From an uncultured Collinsella sp. (GTDB taxonomy: Bacteria; Actinomycetota; Coriobacteriia; Coriobacteriales; Coriobacteriaceae): a stretch of DNA of 28,189 nt. Shown here one piece after another: positions 14,079 through 20,858 of the stretch. The notes beneath the pieces were generated by a model. The model made no database searches, was not told the DNA's origin, and saw only the letters and a program-made list of their open reading frames with translations. The first letter of the stretch is position 1, and each line of letters begins with the position of its first letter. Made by a program: the position numbers and the translations under genes. The stretch spans positions 1 through 28,189 of the forward strand of contig CABRIC010000021.1 of assembly GCA_902470905.1 (NCBI GenBank), read 5' to 3'.

Positions 14079-15503
14079 GTGGTCTTCGCCCCCCAGGGAA
14101 AACATACGCTGTCGCACCGCGTTTTTGTGACGATCTTTGTCTGCGCCATGGCGGTTATCGTGGCGTTTACGGTGCTGGGTGCGTTCTTTGTGCAAAACAC
14201 CTTGGCGGATGCCACGAGTGCCAATCTGGCGCAGGAAACCGAGCTCATTGCTGCCGCCCTCGACGAGCAGCAGGAGCCCATCCCGTTCTTGCGTAGCCTC
14301 GATCGAGAGGACTTGCGCATCACGCTGATTAACAAGGATGGATCGGTTGCCTACGACAACGAGGCGTCGCCTTCCACACTGCCCAACCATGGCGATCGCC
14401 CCGAGGTCATCGAGGCCTTTGAGAGTGGTTCGGGTTCCGCGGAGCGCGCAAGCTCTACGCTCGACGAGATTATGCTGTATCGCGCCGTCGCCCTTGATAA
14501 CGGCCAGGTTGTCCGCTTGGCGCAGGCCCAGCCTGGCGTTGCGGCGATTTTGCTGTCGATGGTGGCGCCGATGCTGCTTATCGCAGCAGCGGGTGCGGTA
14601 CTCTCGTTTTTTATGGCGCGCCGCGAGTCCCGTGCCATCATCGCGCCGTTGCAAGAGGTGGATTTGGACCACCCACGCCGTAGCTATGAGCACGCCTATG
14701 CCGAGATGGTCCCCATGCTTGAGCGTATTGAGTCGCAGCGCCAGGAGCTCAAGCGCCAAATGGCGGTGCTGGCGGACAACGACCGTATGCGCCGCGAGTT
14801 CACGGCGAATATCACCCATGAGCTCAAGACGCCGCTTACGGCGATTTCGGGCTATGCCGAGCTCATCGCAAACGGCATGGTCGAGGGCGAGGGCGACCTG
14901 CGCAACTTTGGCGGTCGCATCTATCGTGAGGCGGGCCGCTTGGCAGCGCTTGTCAACGATATCCTTACGCTGTCTAACTTGGACGAGGCCGAGCGTGCAG
15001 CTGAGGGCGAGACGGTGCCCATTGGGTCCACGGAGCCTATTGAGCTCTCGCGTGCCATCTACGCGGTCGAGCAGCGTCTTGAACAGGTCGCCCGTCAGGC
15101 GAATGTGACGATCAGTCATGAGACCAAGCCTGTGGTCATCGAGGGCGTGTCGCGCTTGATTGACGAGCTCATCTATAATCTGGCAAGCAACGCCATCCGC
15201 TACAATCGACCCGGCGGTACGGTTACGCTGCAGTGCGGCACCAACGACGAAGGCCATCCGTTCCTTGCGGTCGCCGACACGGGAATCGGTATCGCGCCTG
15301 AAGAACAGGGCAAGGTATTTGAGCGGTTCTATCGCGTGGACAAGAGTAGGTCCAAGGCACGCGGCGGAACCGGTCTGGGGCTTGCCATTGTCAAGCATGC
15401 GGCCCTGTATCATCACGCCACGCTCGATCTGTCGAGCGAGTTGGGCGTGGGAACCACCATTACGGTGACGTTTCCCATACAGCAGGACGAGCCATTCGCA
15501 TAG
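14079..15503 (+). CDS. sensor histidine kinase, PhoR-like
   Basis: A 474-residue kinase partnered with the preceding regulator. Membrane segments lie at about 14-37 and 155-179, and enclose an extracytoplasmic domain of about 115 residues. A linker leads to the dimerisation domain FTANITHELKTPLTAISGYA with phospho-acceptor His247. The ATPase domain has NLASNAIRYN (N-box), DTGIGIAPEEQGKVFERFYR and GGTGLGLAIVKHA. The start is GTG with GGAGGAG ending five bases before it, inside the end of the regulator gene, so translation is probably coupled. A terminator-like hairpin follows the stop. Confidence 0.9.
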   Translation: MVFAPQGKHTLSHRVFVTIFVCAMAVIVAFTVLGAFFVQNTLADATSANLAQETELIAAALDEQQEPIPFLRSLDREDLRITLINKDGSVAYDNEASPSTLPNHGDRPEVIEAFESGSGSAERASSTLDEIMLYRAVALDNGQVVRLAQAQPGVAAILLSMVAPMLLIAAAGAVLSFFMARRESRAIIAPLQEVDLDHPRRSYEHAYAEMVPMLERIESQRQELKRQMAVLADNDRMRREFTANITHELKTPLTAISGYAELIANGMVEGEGDLRNFGGRIYREAGRLAALVNDILTLSNLDEAERAAEGETVPIGSTEPIELSRAIYAVEQRLEQVARQANVTISHETKPVVIEGVSRLIDELIYNLASNAIRYNRPGGTVTLQCGTNDEGHPFLAVADTGIGIAPEEQGKVFERFYRVDKSRSKARGGTGLGLAIVKHAALYHHATLDLSSELGVGTTITVTFPIQQDEPFA

Positions 15504-15528
15504 CGATACAACATAGATATTGATGTAG

Positions 15529-15560
15529 ACGCCGCATTTGACTTTCGGGTGCGGCGTTGT
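15529..15560 (+). terminator. terminator after the PhoBR-like pair
   Basis: ACGCCGCA (15529-15536) pairs with TGCGGCGT (15550-15557). The T-rich tail (TGTTGTG) is weak. Confidence 0.55.
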
Positions 15561-15622
15561 TGTGCAATTTTACGATTGCTTCCGACATTTTTACAGGAGA
15601 GCCTGTTTCTTATGTATAGAGT

Positions 15623-15651
15623 TTGGTCTCGGTAAAAAGATGCGATAACAT
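15623..15651 (+). promoter_or_regulatory. promoter of the tyrosine-phosphorylation cassette
   Basis: TTGGTC (15623-15628), a 17-base spacer, TAACAT (15646-15651), giving a leader of about 40 bases before the first gene. Confidence 0.55.
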
Positions 15652-15698
15652 ACGGACAGTTTTGTCAATCCGAACTGGGGAAATGAAAGGCAAGCTGC

Positions 15699-16355
15699 AT
15701 GACCCTTCTCGAACTGTTCCAGCTGCTCAAAAAGCACCTTAAGCTGGTCATCACCCTTCCGGTGGTCTGCGCGATCGCCATGGGCATCGTGTCCTTCGTT
15801 GCGATGGACAACACCTACACCGCGACGACGAGCATGTACATTCTCGCCAAAACCGACGATAGCGGTCAGATGAGCTACAACGATCTCTCGGCGAGCCAGA
15901 TGCTTTCCAACGATATCGCCACGCTGCTGGATAGCGATAGCGTTAAGAGCGGTGCTGCCAATGAGCTGGGCCTTGCTGACCTGGATGACTACAAGGTGTC
16001 TGTTTCCTCCGAGACCACCACGCGTGTCATTACGCTTTCGGTTACCGGCACCGATGCCAAGGAGACGGCTAAGGTCGCAAAGGCCATGGCCAGCTCGGTG
16101 AGTACGGTCGCTCAGAACGTCGGCGCTGCCCAGAGCATCAACGTTATCGACGAGGCTAAGACTCCCGAAGTCCCCAGCGGCCCCAAGCGCACGCTGTACG
16201 TTGCTGTCGCGTTCCTCGCCGGTATCTTTATCGCAGTTGCCTATGTCGTTTTGGCAGACATGCTCAATACCCGCATCCGCGGTGCCGAAGAGGCAGAAGA
16301 GCTCCTGGGCATTCCCGTTGTTGGCCGAATTCCGGCTATGAAAGGTGGTAAATAG
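15699..16355 (+). CDS. Wzz/CpsC-type membrane modulator of a BY-kinase
   Basis: A 218-residue polysaccharide co-polymerase-type protein (Wzz family, as in CpsC, CapA and YveK). Two membrane segments, at about 17-34 and 168-188, enclose an extracytoplasmic domain. The second is preceded by the family's proline motif (EVPSGPKR). The short cytoplasmic tail (NTRIRGAEEAEELLGIPVVGRIP) is the part that activates the partner kinase in this family. The next gene, a BY-kinase, starts two bases after the stop. Such proteins normally control chain length or export of surface polysaccharide, but no glycosyltransferase or polymerase genes are in the window. Confidence 0.9.
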   Translation: MTLLELFQLLKKHLKLVITLPVVCAIAMGIVSFVAMDNTYTATTSMYILAKTDDSGQMSYNDLSASQMLSNDIATLLDSDSVKSGAANELGLADLDDYKVSVSSETTTRVITLSVTGTDAKETAKVAKAMASSVSTVAQNVGAAQSINVIDEAKTPEVPSGPKRTLYVAVAFLAGIFIAVAYVVLADMLNTRIRGAEEAEELLGIPVVGRIPAMKGGK

Positions 16356-16357
16356 GC

Positions 16358-17095
16358 ATGGCTAAGGCAAAGAACACCGATAAGCTCGTTGTACAGAATG
16401 CCGCCAAGACCCTTCTGGCCAACATCCGCTTTGCGAGCGTGGACGACCCCATTCGCACCATCACCGTTACCTCCTCGATTCCCAACGAGGGCAAGTCTAC
16501 GGTTTCCATTAACCTTGCTCAGGCAATCGCCACGAGCGGCAAGTCCGTGCTCCTGGTCGAGGCCGATATGCGCCGCAGGTCTCTTTCCGATATGCTCGGC
16601 GTTCATTCGCGCGGCGGACTCTATGCGGTTCTTTCCGAGCAGATCTCCATTGACCAGGCGATTGTCGAGACGGGTCAGAAGAACTTCTACTTCCTCGATG
16701 CCGAGCCGCATATTCCCAATCCTGCCGACATCATCGTCTCTCACCGCTTTGCCAAGCTGGTAAAGGCACTGTCTGCCAAGTTCCAGTACGTCATCTTTGA
16801 TGCTCCCCCGGTCGGCACCTTCATCGATGCTGCCGAGATCGCAAGTCTGACCGACGGCACGCTGTTCGTGGTGCGCGAGGACTTCACCAAGCGCGAGGAG
16901 GCGCTCAACGCCATCGGTCAGCTTAAGAAGTCCGAAAAGGTCAAGCTCATCGGTACCGTCATGAATTACTGTGAGACCGAGACCAGCGAGTACTACTATT
17001 CTTACTATACCAAGGACGGTAAGAAGGTTAAGAAGGGCTCCGACGATCAGGGCGCTTCCAAAAAGGGCATCTTCACCAACCGAGCAAACGTTTAG
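16358..17095 (+). CDS. BY-type tyrosine kinase (CpsD/EpsB-like)
   Basis: A 245-residue cytoplasmic bacterial tyrosine kinase, as found split from its membrane activator in Gram-positives. Walker A is PNEGKST (42-48). The second motif (Walker A') is LLVEADMRRR (65-74); most family members have Asp-Xaa-Asp here, so Glu68 is a conservative change. Walker B is VIFDAPP (145-151). The C-terminal tyrosine cluster EYYYSYY (211-217) is the expected autophosphorylation tail, followed by a lysine-rich end. The gene lies two bases after the modulator gene and upstream of a PHP phosphatase, the usual three-gene set. Confidence 0.92.
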   Translation: MAKAKNTDKLVVQNAAKTLLANIRFASVDDPIRTITVTSSIPNEGKSTVSINLAQAIATSGKSVLLVEADMRRRSLSDMLGVHSRGGLYAVLSEQISIDQAIVETGQKNFYFLDAEPHIPNPADIIVSHRFAKLVKALSAKFQYVIFDAPPVGTFIDAAEIASLTDGTLFVVREDFTKREEALNAIGQLKKSEKVKLIGTVMNYCETETSEYYYSYYTKDGKKVKKGSDDQGASKKGIFTNRANV

Positions 17096-17112
17096 TTGAT
17101 TAAGGCTGACCT

Positions 17113-17763
17113 ATGCGTGACATTCATTGCCATATCTTGCCGGGTGTAGACGACGGCGCCGCCGATCTTGATGAGAGCTTGGCGATGCTCGAGGCTGCCA
17201 AGCGGGCCGGTGTAACCAGGATCGTTTGCACTCCTCACTGCCGTGATCCCTATTTTGATTACGACAAGATGTGGGATGCCTTTGAGCTGCTGCGTGATAA
17301 CGCTGACGGTTTTCCGCTCCAGATGGGCTTCGAGGTCAACCATCGAAAGCTCGTTGAGCTTGGTATCGATGCCGCGGAGCACTTGCATTTCGATGGAACC
17401 AACGAGTTTCTGCTCGAGCTTTCGACGCATGCCGATGCGTATGCGTTTAGAGAGTACGAGAACACGATTTACGATTTGCAGTGCCGTGGCTACCAGGTGA
17501 TCATCGCTCATCCTGAGCGCTATCGTGCGGTTCAAAAGGATGTAAGCGTGGCGGAGCGCCTGGTCGATATGGGCTGCAAGCTGCAGGCTTCGGCGGACTT
17601 TATTGCCGGCGGTCGCTTTGGTCGCGAGAAAAAGCCGGCACAGCGTCTGTTCGATCAGAACCTGTACAGCTTCATCGCGAGCGATGCCCATAACGTGGGT
17701 CATTACGATTGCCTGGCGAAGGCTCGCGCGAAGTTTAGCGTGCGCGGAGCTCATTTTCGCTAA
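17113..17763 (+). CDS. PHP-family protein-tyrosine phosphatase (CpsB/YwqE-like)
   Basis: A 216-residue manganese-type phosphatase that removes phosphate from the tyrosine tail of the BY-kinase. Metal-binding motifs are visible: DIHCHILPGVDDG (His5, His7), CTPHC near 40, IAHPERYR in the middle and ASDAHN near the C-terminus. It is slightly shorter than common CpsB proteins (about 240). It follows the kinase gene after 17 bases with only a weak ribosome binding site (AAGG), so expression probably depends on the upstream genes. Confidence 0.92.
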   Translation: MRDIHCHILPGVDDGAADLDESLAMLEAAKRAGVTRIVCTPHCRDPYFDYDKMWDAFELLRDNADGFPLQMGFEVNHRKLVELGIDAAEHLHFDGTNEFLLELSTHADAYAFREYENTIYDLQCRGYQVIIAHPERYRAVQKDVSVAERLVDMGCKLQASADFIAGGRFGREKKPAQRLFDQNLYSFIASDAHNVGHYDCLAKARAKFSVRGAHFR

Positions 17764-17802
17764 AATCTGTCCCTAACGTTCGCATTGAATGAAAGGGCAG
17801 CC

Positions 17803-18303
17803 ATGGATATCCAACTTAAGACGGGATGCTTTGATGACGCGGCGTTGGTGCGCCGCGCCGTCTTTGTGGACGAACAGGGTTACGAAATCGAGTTCGACCA
17901 GATCGATGAGGCTTCTGACTGCATTCATGTGACGCTGTACGCGGATGGTCAACTCGCCGGCTGCTCGCGTGTGTTTCCCGAGGAGTTGGAGCGCGCGGCA
18001 GATGCGGAAGCCCTGGTGCCGCCGGCATGCGACATGGACGAAGGCGTTGCGGCGGGGGAGACCTACATTATGGGGCGCGTCGCCGTGCTGTCCACCATGC
18101 GCCGTCGCGGTCTGGCAAGCAAGATTATCGAAGCCAGCGAAGCTGCTGCACGCGATGCCGGCGCCAAGCTCATAAAGTTGCATGCACAGGAGTACGTGCT
18201 GCCGCTCTACGTCAAGGCGGGCTACACGCAGATCGCGCCGGTGGACTACGAAGACGAAGGCCAGCCTCATGCCTGGATGGCCAAGCGCATGGGCGACAGA
18301 TAG
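17803..18303 (+). CDS. GNAT-family N-acetyltransferase
   Basis: A 166-residue acetyltransferase of the GNAT fold. The acetyl-CoA binding region is GRVAVLSTMRRRGLASKII (about 88-106), followed by an alanine-rich helix, LIKLHAQEYVLPLYVKAGY and a short C-terminal strand with WMAKRMG. The N-terminal arrangement (VFVDEQGYEIEFDQIDEAS) resembles the ElaA/YjcF group, whose substrates are mostly unknown. The ATG at 17803 has AAAGGG upstream and is preferred over an in-frame TTG at 17785. It lies 39 bases after the phosphatase gene and may be read from the same transcript. Confidence 0.85.
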   Translation: MDIQLKTGCFDDAALVRRAVFVDEQGYEIEFDQIDEASDCIHVTLYADGQLAGCSRVFPEELERAADAEALVPPACDMDEGVAAGETYIMGRVAVLSTMRRRGLASKIIEASEAAARDAGAKLIKLHAQEYVLPLYVKAGYTQIAPVDYEDEGQPHAWMAKRMGDR

Positions 18304-18388
18304 GGACGTTCCTTTTCTGCTGGCAGTTGGGGATACTCCTTGGCAATCGACGCATGGGTGTTCCAACATACAGTTTTTCGATTCCGTA

Positions 18389-18417
18389 TGTATATATGCG
18401 CGCTAATGGGTTATAAA
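18389..18417 (+). promoter_or_regulatory. possible promoter of htpG
   Basis: TATAAA (18412-18417) is a good -10 box. TGTATA, 17 bases upstream, is a poor -35. I see no CIRCE or HAIR-type heat-shock operator. Confidence 0.35.
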
Positions 18418-18448
18418 ATCTAAGTCTGAACATAGCAGGTCTGCAATG

Positions 18449-18473
18449 CGGCTCGGGCAACCGGGCCGTTTTT
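18449..18473 (+). terminator. intrinsic terminator in the htpG leader
   Basis: CGGCTCGG, a GCAA tetraloop and CCGGGCCG form an eight-pair stem (one T-G wobble) followed by five T. It lies 30 bases before the htpG start. It could end transcripts from the acetyltransferase gene or act as an attenuator of htpG. Confidence 0.7.
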
Positions 18474-18503
18474 GCGGGCAGGGGTAGCGCGAAAGGACTG
18501 CAC

Positions 18504-20528
18504 ATGCGTCAATTTAAGACCGAGAGCAAAAAACTGCTCGACCTTATGATCAACTCCATCTACACCAATAAGGAAATCTTCCTGCGCGAGCTTATCTCTA
18601 ACGCGAGCGACGCCGTCGACAAGCTCAACTTTAAGAGCCTGCAGGATCCGAGCGTCAAGATCGACCAGGGCGACCTGGCCATTCGCGTCTCCTTTGATAA
18701 AGACGCCCGCACCATTACCATCTCGGATAACGGCATTGGCATGACCGCCGAGGAGCTCGAGCGCAATCTGGGCACCATCGCCCATTCCGGCTCCGAGGAG
18801 TTTAAGACCGAGAACGCCGAGCAGCAGGGTTCGGATGTCGACATCATCGGCCAGTTTGGCGTGGGCTTCTACTCGGCTTTTATGGTCGCCAGCCACGTGA
18901 AGGTCGTCAGCCGCGCCTATGGCGAGGATGTCGCCCATGTGTGGGAATCCGACGGTCTTGAGGGCTACACCATCGAGGACGGCGAGCGCGCCGAGCACGG
19001 CACCGATGTCATCCTGACGCTGCGTGAGAACGAGAAGCTCGACGCCGACGGCGAGGCCGAGACCTACGATCGCTTCCTGACCGAGTGGGGCCTCAAGAGC
19101 CTGATTCAGCAGTACAGCAACTATGTGCGTTACCCGATTCAGATGATGGTGTCCAAGAGCCGCCAGAAACCCAAGCCCGAGGACGCCGGCGACGATTACA
19201 AGCCCGAGTACGAGGACTACCAGGAGCTCGAGACCGTCAATTCCATGACACCGATCTGGAAGAAGCGCAGCTCCGATGTCGAGCAGAAGGACTACGACGA
19301 GTTCTACAAGTCCACGTTCCACGACTTTGACGATCCTGCGCGCACCATCAGCTTCCACGCCGAGGGCACGCTCGAGTATGACGCCCTGCTGTTTGTGCCG
19401 GGACGCGCGCCGTTCGATCTGTACAGCAAGGACTACGAGAAGGGTCTGGCGCTCTACAGCTCCAACGTCCTGATCATGGAGAAGTGCGACGACCTGCTGC
19501 CCGACTACTACAACTTTGTCCGCGGCGTCGTGGATTCCGCCGACGTGTCGCTCAACATCTCGCGCGAGACGCTGCAGCAGAACCGTCAGCTCAAGGCCAT
19601 CGCCAAGCGTGTGGAAAAGAAGATTACCGCCGACCTTGAGGATATGCGTGACAACGACCGCGAGGCCTACGAGAAGTTCTTTGAGAACTTTGGCCGCGGT
19701 CTTAAGTACGGCATCTACTCGAGCTATGGCATGAAGGCCGATGAGCTCGCCGACCTGTTGCTGTTCTGGTCTGCCAAGGAACAGAAGATGATTACCCTGG
19801 CCGAGTATGCCAAGGGCATGCCCGAGGATCAGAAGGCCATCTACTACGCCGCCGGCGACTCGCGCGAGCGCTTGGCCAAGATGCCCGTGGTAAAGGGCGT
19901 GCTCGACCGCGGCTATGACGTGCTGCTGCTGACGCAGGATGTGGATGAGTTCACGTTCCAGGCTATGCGTGAGTACGTTGCCGCCGATATGCCCAAGATC
20001 TACGAGGACGATGCTGCCCGCGAGGCTGCCGAGAAGGCTGTGGCCGACGGTGCCGAGCCCGAGATCGAGGATCGTCATCTGGAGCTCAAGAACGTCGCGA
20101 CCGGTGATCTTGACCTGGCGACCGAGGACGAGAAAAAGGAGGCCGAGGACGCCACCAAGGAAAACGAGGACCTCTTCAGCGCTATGAAGGAGGCGCTCGG
20201 TGACAAGGTCGAGAAAGTTGCCGTCTCCGCGCGCCTGACCGATGCCCCCGCTTGCATCACCACCGAGGGCCCACTTTCGCTCGAGATGGAGAAGGTGCTC
20301 CAGAAGGGACCCGAGGGCGCGCCCGACGGCATGCCCAAGAGTCAGCGCGTGCTCGAGCTCAACGCCAAGCACCCGGTCTTTGCCAAGCTCGTCGCTGCCC
20401 AGAAGGCAGGCGACACCGACAAGATCAAGCAATACTCCGGTCTGCTCTATGACCAGGCTCTGCTGGTCGAGGGCATCCTCCCCGAGGACCCCGTTGCCTT
20501 CGCGGCATCTGTTTGCAACTTGATGTAG
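18504..20528 (+). CDS. htpG: molecular chaperone HtpG (Hsp90)
   Basis: Bacterial Hsp90, an ATP-dependent dimeric chaperone. The 674-residue protein starts MRQFKTESKKLLDLMINSIY. It has the N-terminal GHKL ATPase motifs LRELISNASDAVDKL, DNGIGMTAEEL and GQFGVGFYSAF, the middle domain containing LNISRETLQQNRQLKAI, and a C-terminal dimerisation domain. It is about 50 residues longer than E. coli HtpG. Part of this may be an acidic, charged linker near 515-560 (EPEIEDRHLELKNV and ATEDEKKEAEDATKENED). AAAGGA precedes the ATG. The leader holds an intrinsic terminator, and a long inverted repeat follows the stop. Confidence 0.96.
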   Translation: MRQFKTESKKLLDLMINSIYTNKEIFLRELISNASDAVDKLNFKSLQDPSVKIDQGDLAIRVSFDKDARTITISDNGIGMTAEELERNLGTIAHSGSEEFKTENAEQQGSDVDIIGQFGVGFYSAFMVASHVKVVSRAYGEDVAHVWESDGLEGYTIEDGERAEHGTDVILTLRENEKLDADGEAETYDRFLTEWGLKSLIQQYSNYVRYPIQMMVSKSRQKPKPEDAGDDYKPEYEDYQELETVNSMTPIWKKRSSDVEQKDYDEFYKSTFHDFDDPARTISFHAEGTLEYDALLFVPGRAPFDLYSKDYEKGLALYSSNVLIMEKCDDLLPDYYNFVRGVVDSADVSLNISRETLQQNRQLKAIAKRVEKKITADLEDMRDNDREAYEKFFENFGRGLKYGIYSSYGMKADELADLLLFWSAKEQKMITLAEYAKGMPEDQKAIYYAAGDSRERLAKMPVVKGVLDRGYDVLLLTQDVDEFTFQAMREYVAADMPKIYEDDAAREAAEKAVADGAEPEIEDRHLELKNVATGDLDLATEDEKKEAEDATKENEDLFSAMKEALGDKVEKVAVSARLTDAPACITTEGPLSLEMEKVLQKGPEGAPDGMPKSQRVLELNAKHPVFAKLVAAQKAGDTDKIKQYSGLLYDQALLVEGILPEDPVAFAASVCNLM

Positions 20529-20558
20529 TTCGGGGATACGGCACCGTAACTAGATTAG

Positions 20559-20628
20559 AACGAGAGTGGATAATCTCCCACTTTTGGCTCGAATGCGGGC
20601 TTGAAGTGAGAGATTTTCCACTCTCGTT
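20559..20628. repeat. 25-bp inverted repeat after htpG
   Basis: Arms 20559-20583 and 20604-20628 match at 23 of 25 positions around a 20-base loop. A T-rich stretch follows the right arm, so it can terminate htpG. The arm length and near-perfect match are also what a small non-coding mobile repeat would show. Confidence 0.7.
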
Positions 20629-20737
20629 TCCTTTTGTACGGAGTAGTCGTTGGGGACGTTCTTAAATGACTATTTGAATTGCTAATTTGTGCGGGTTGTG
20701 GTTTTGTGACCTGCTGAAATTTAGGATACTGTACATC

Positions 20738-20766
20738 TGTACGTTAACTCATCTTCGTAGTATATT
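20738..20766 (+). promoter_or_regulatory. possible promoter of the YhgE/Pip pair
   Basis: TATATT (20761-20766) as -10 with TGTACG (20738-20743) 17 bases upstream. The -35 is weak. GTAC repeats (GTACATCTGTAC) overlap it. Confidence 0.35.
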
Positions 20767-20785
20767 GCTACCCGCAAAACTCAGT

Positions 20786-20827
20786 ACCATTGTGCCGCGA
20801 GGCACTAAAGCGCCTACGTACAATGGT
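20786..20827 (+). promoter_or_regulatory. structured leader before the YhgE/Pip pair
   Basis: ACCATTGT (20786-20793) pairs with ACAATGGT (20820-20827). Inside, GTGCC-GCGA-GGCAC can form a small hairpin that competes with the outer arm. No T-run follows. The rest of the 330 bases between htpG and this pair holds no gene that I can support. Confidence 0.35.
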
Positions 20828-20858
20828 TGTCGATAGTACGATTCGATTTAACGACAGG

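Noticed and set aside
18304..18503. CIRCE or HAIR heat-shock operator before htpG
   Set aside because: Neither TTAGCACTC-N9-GAGTGCTAA nor CTTGAGT-N7-ACTCAAG is present in recognisable form.
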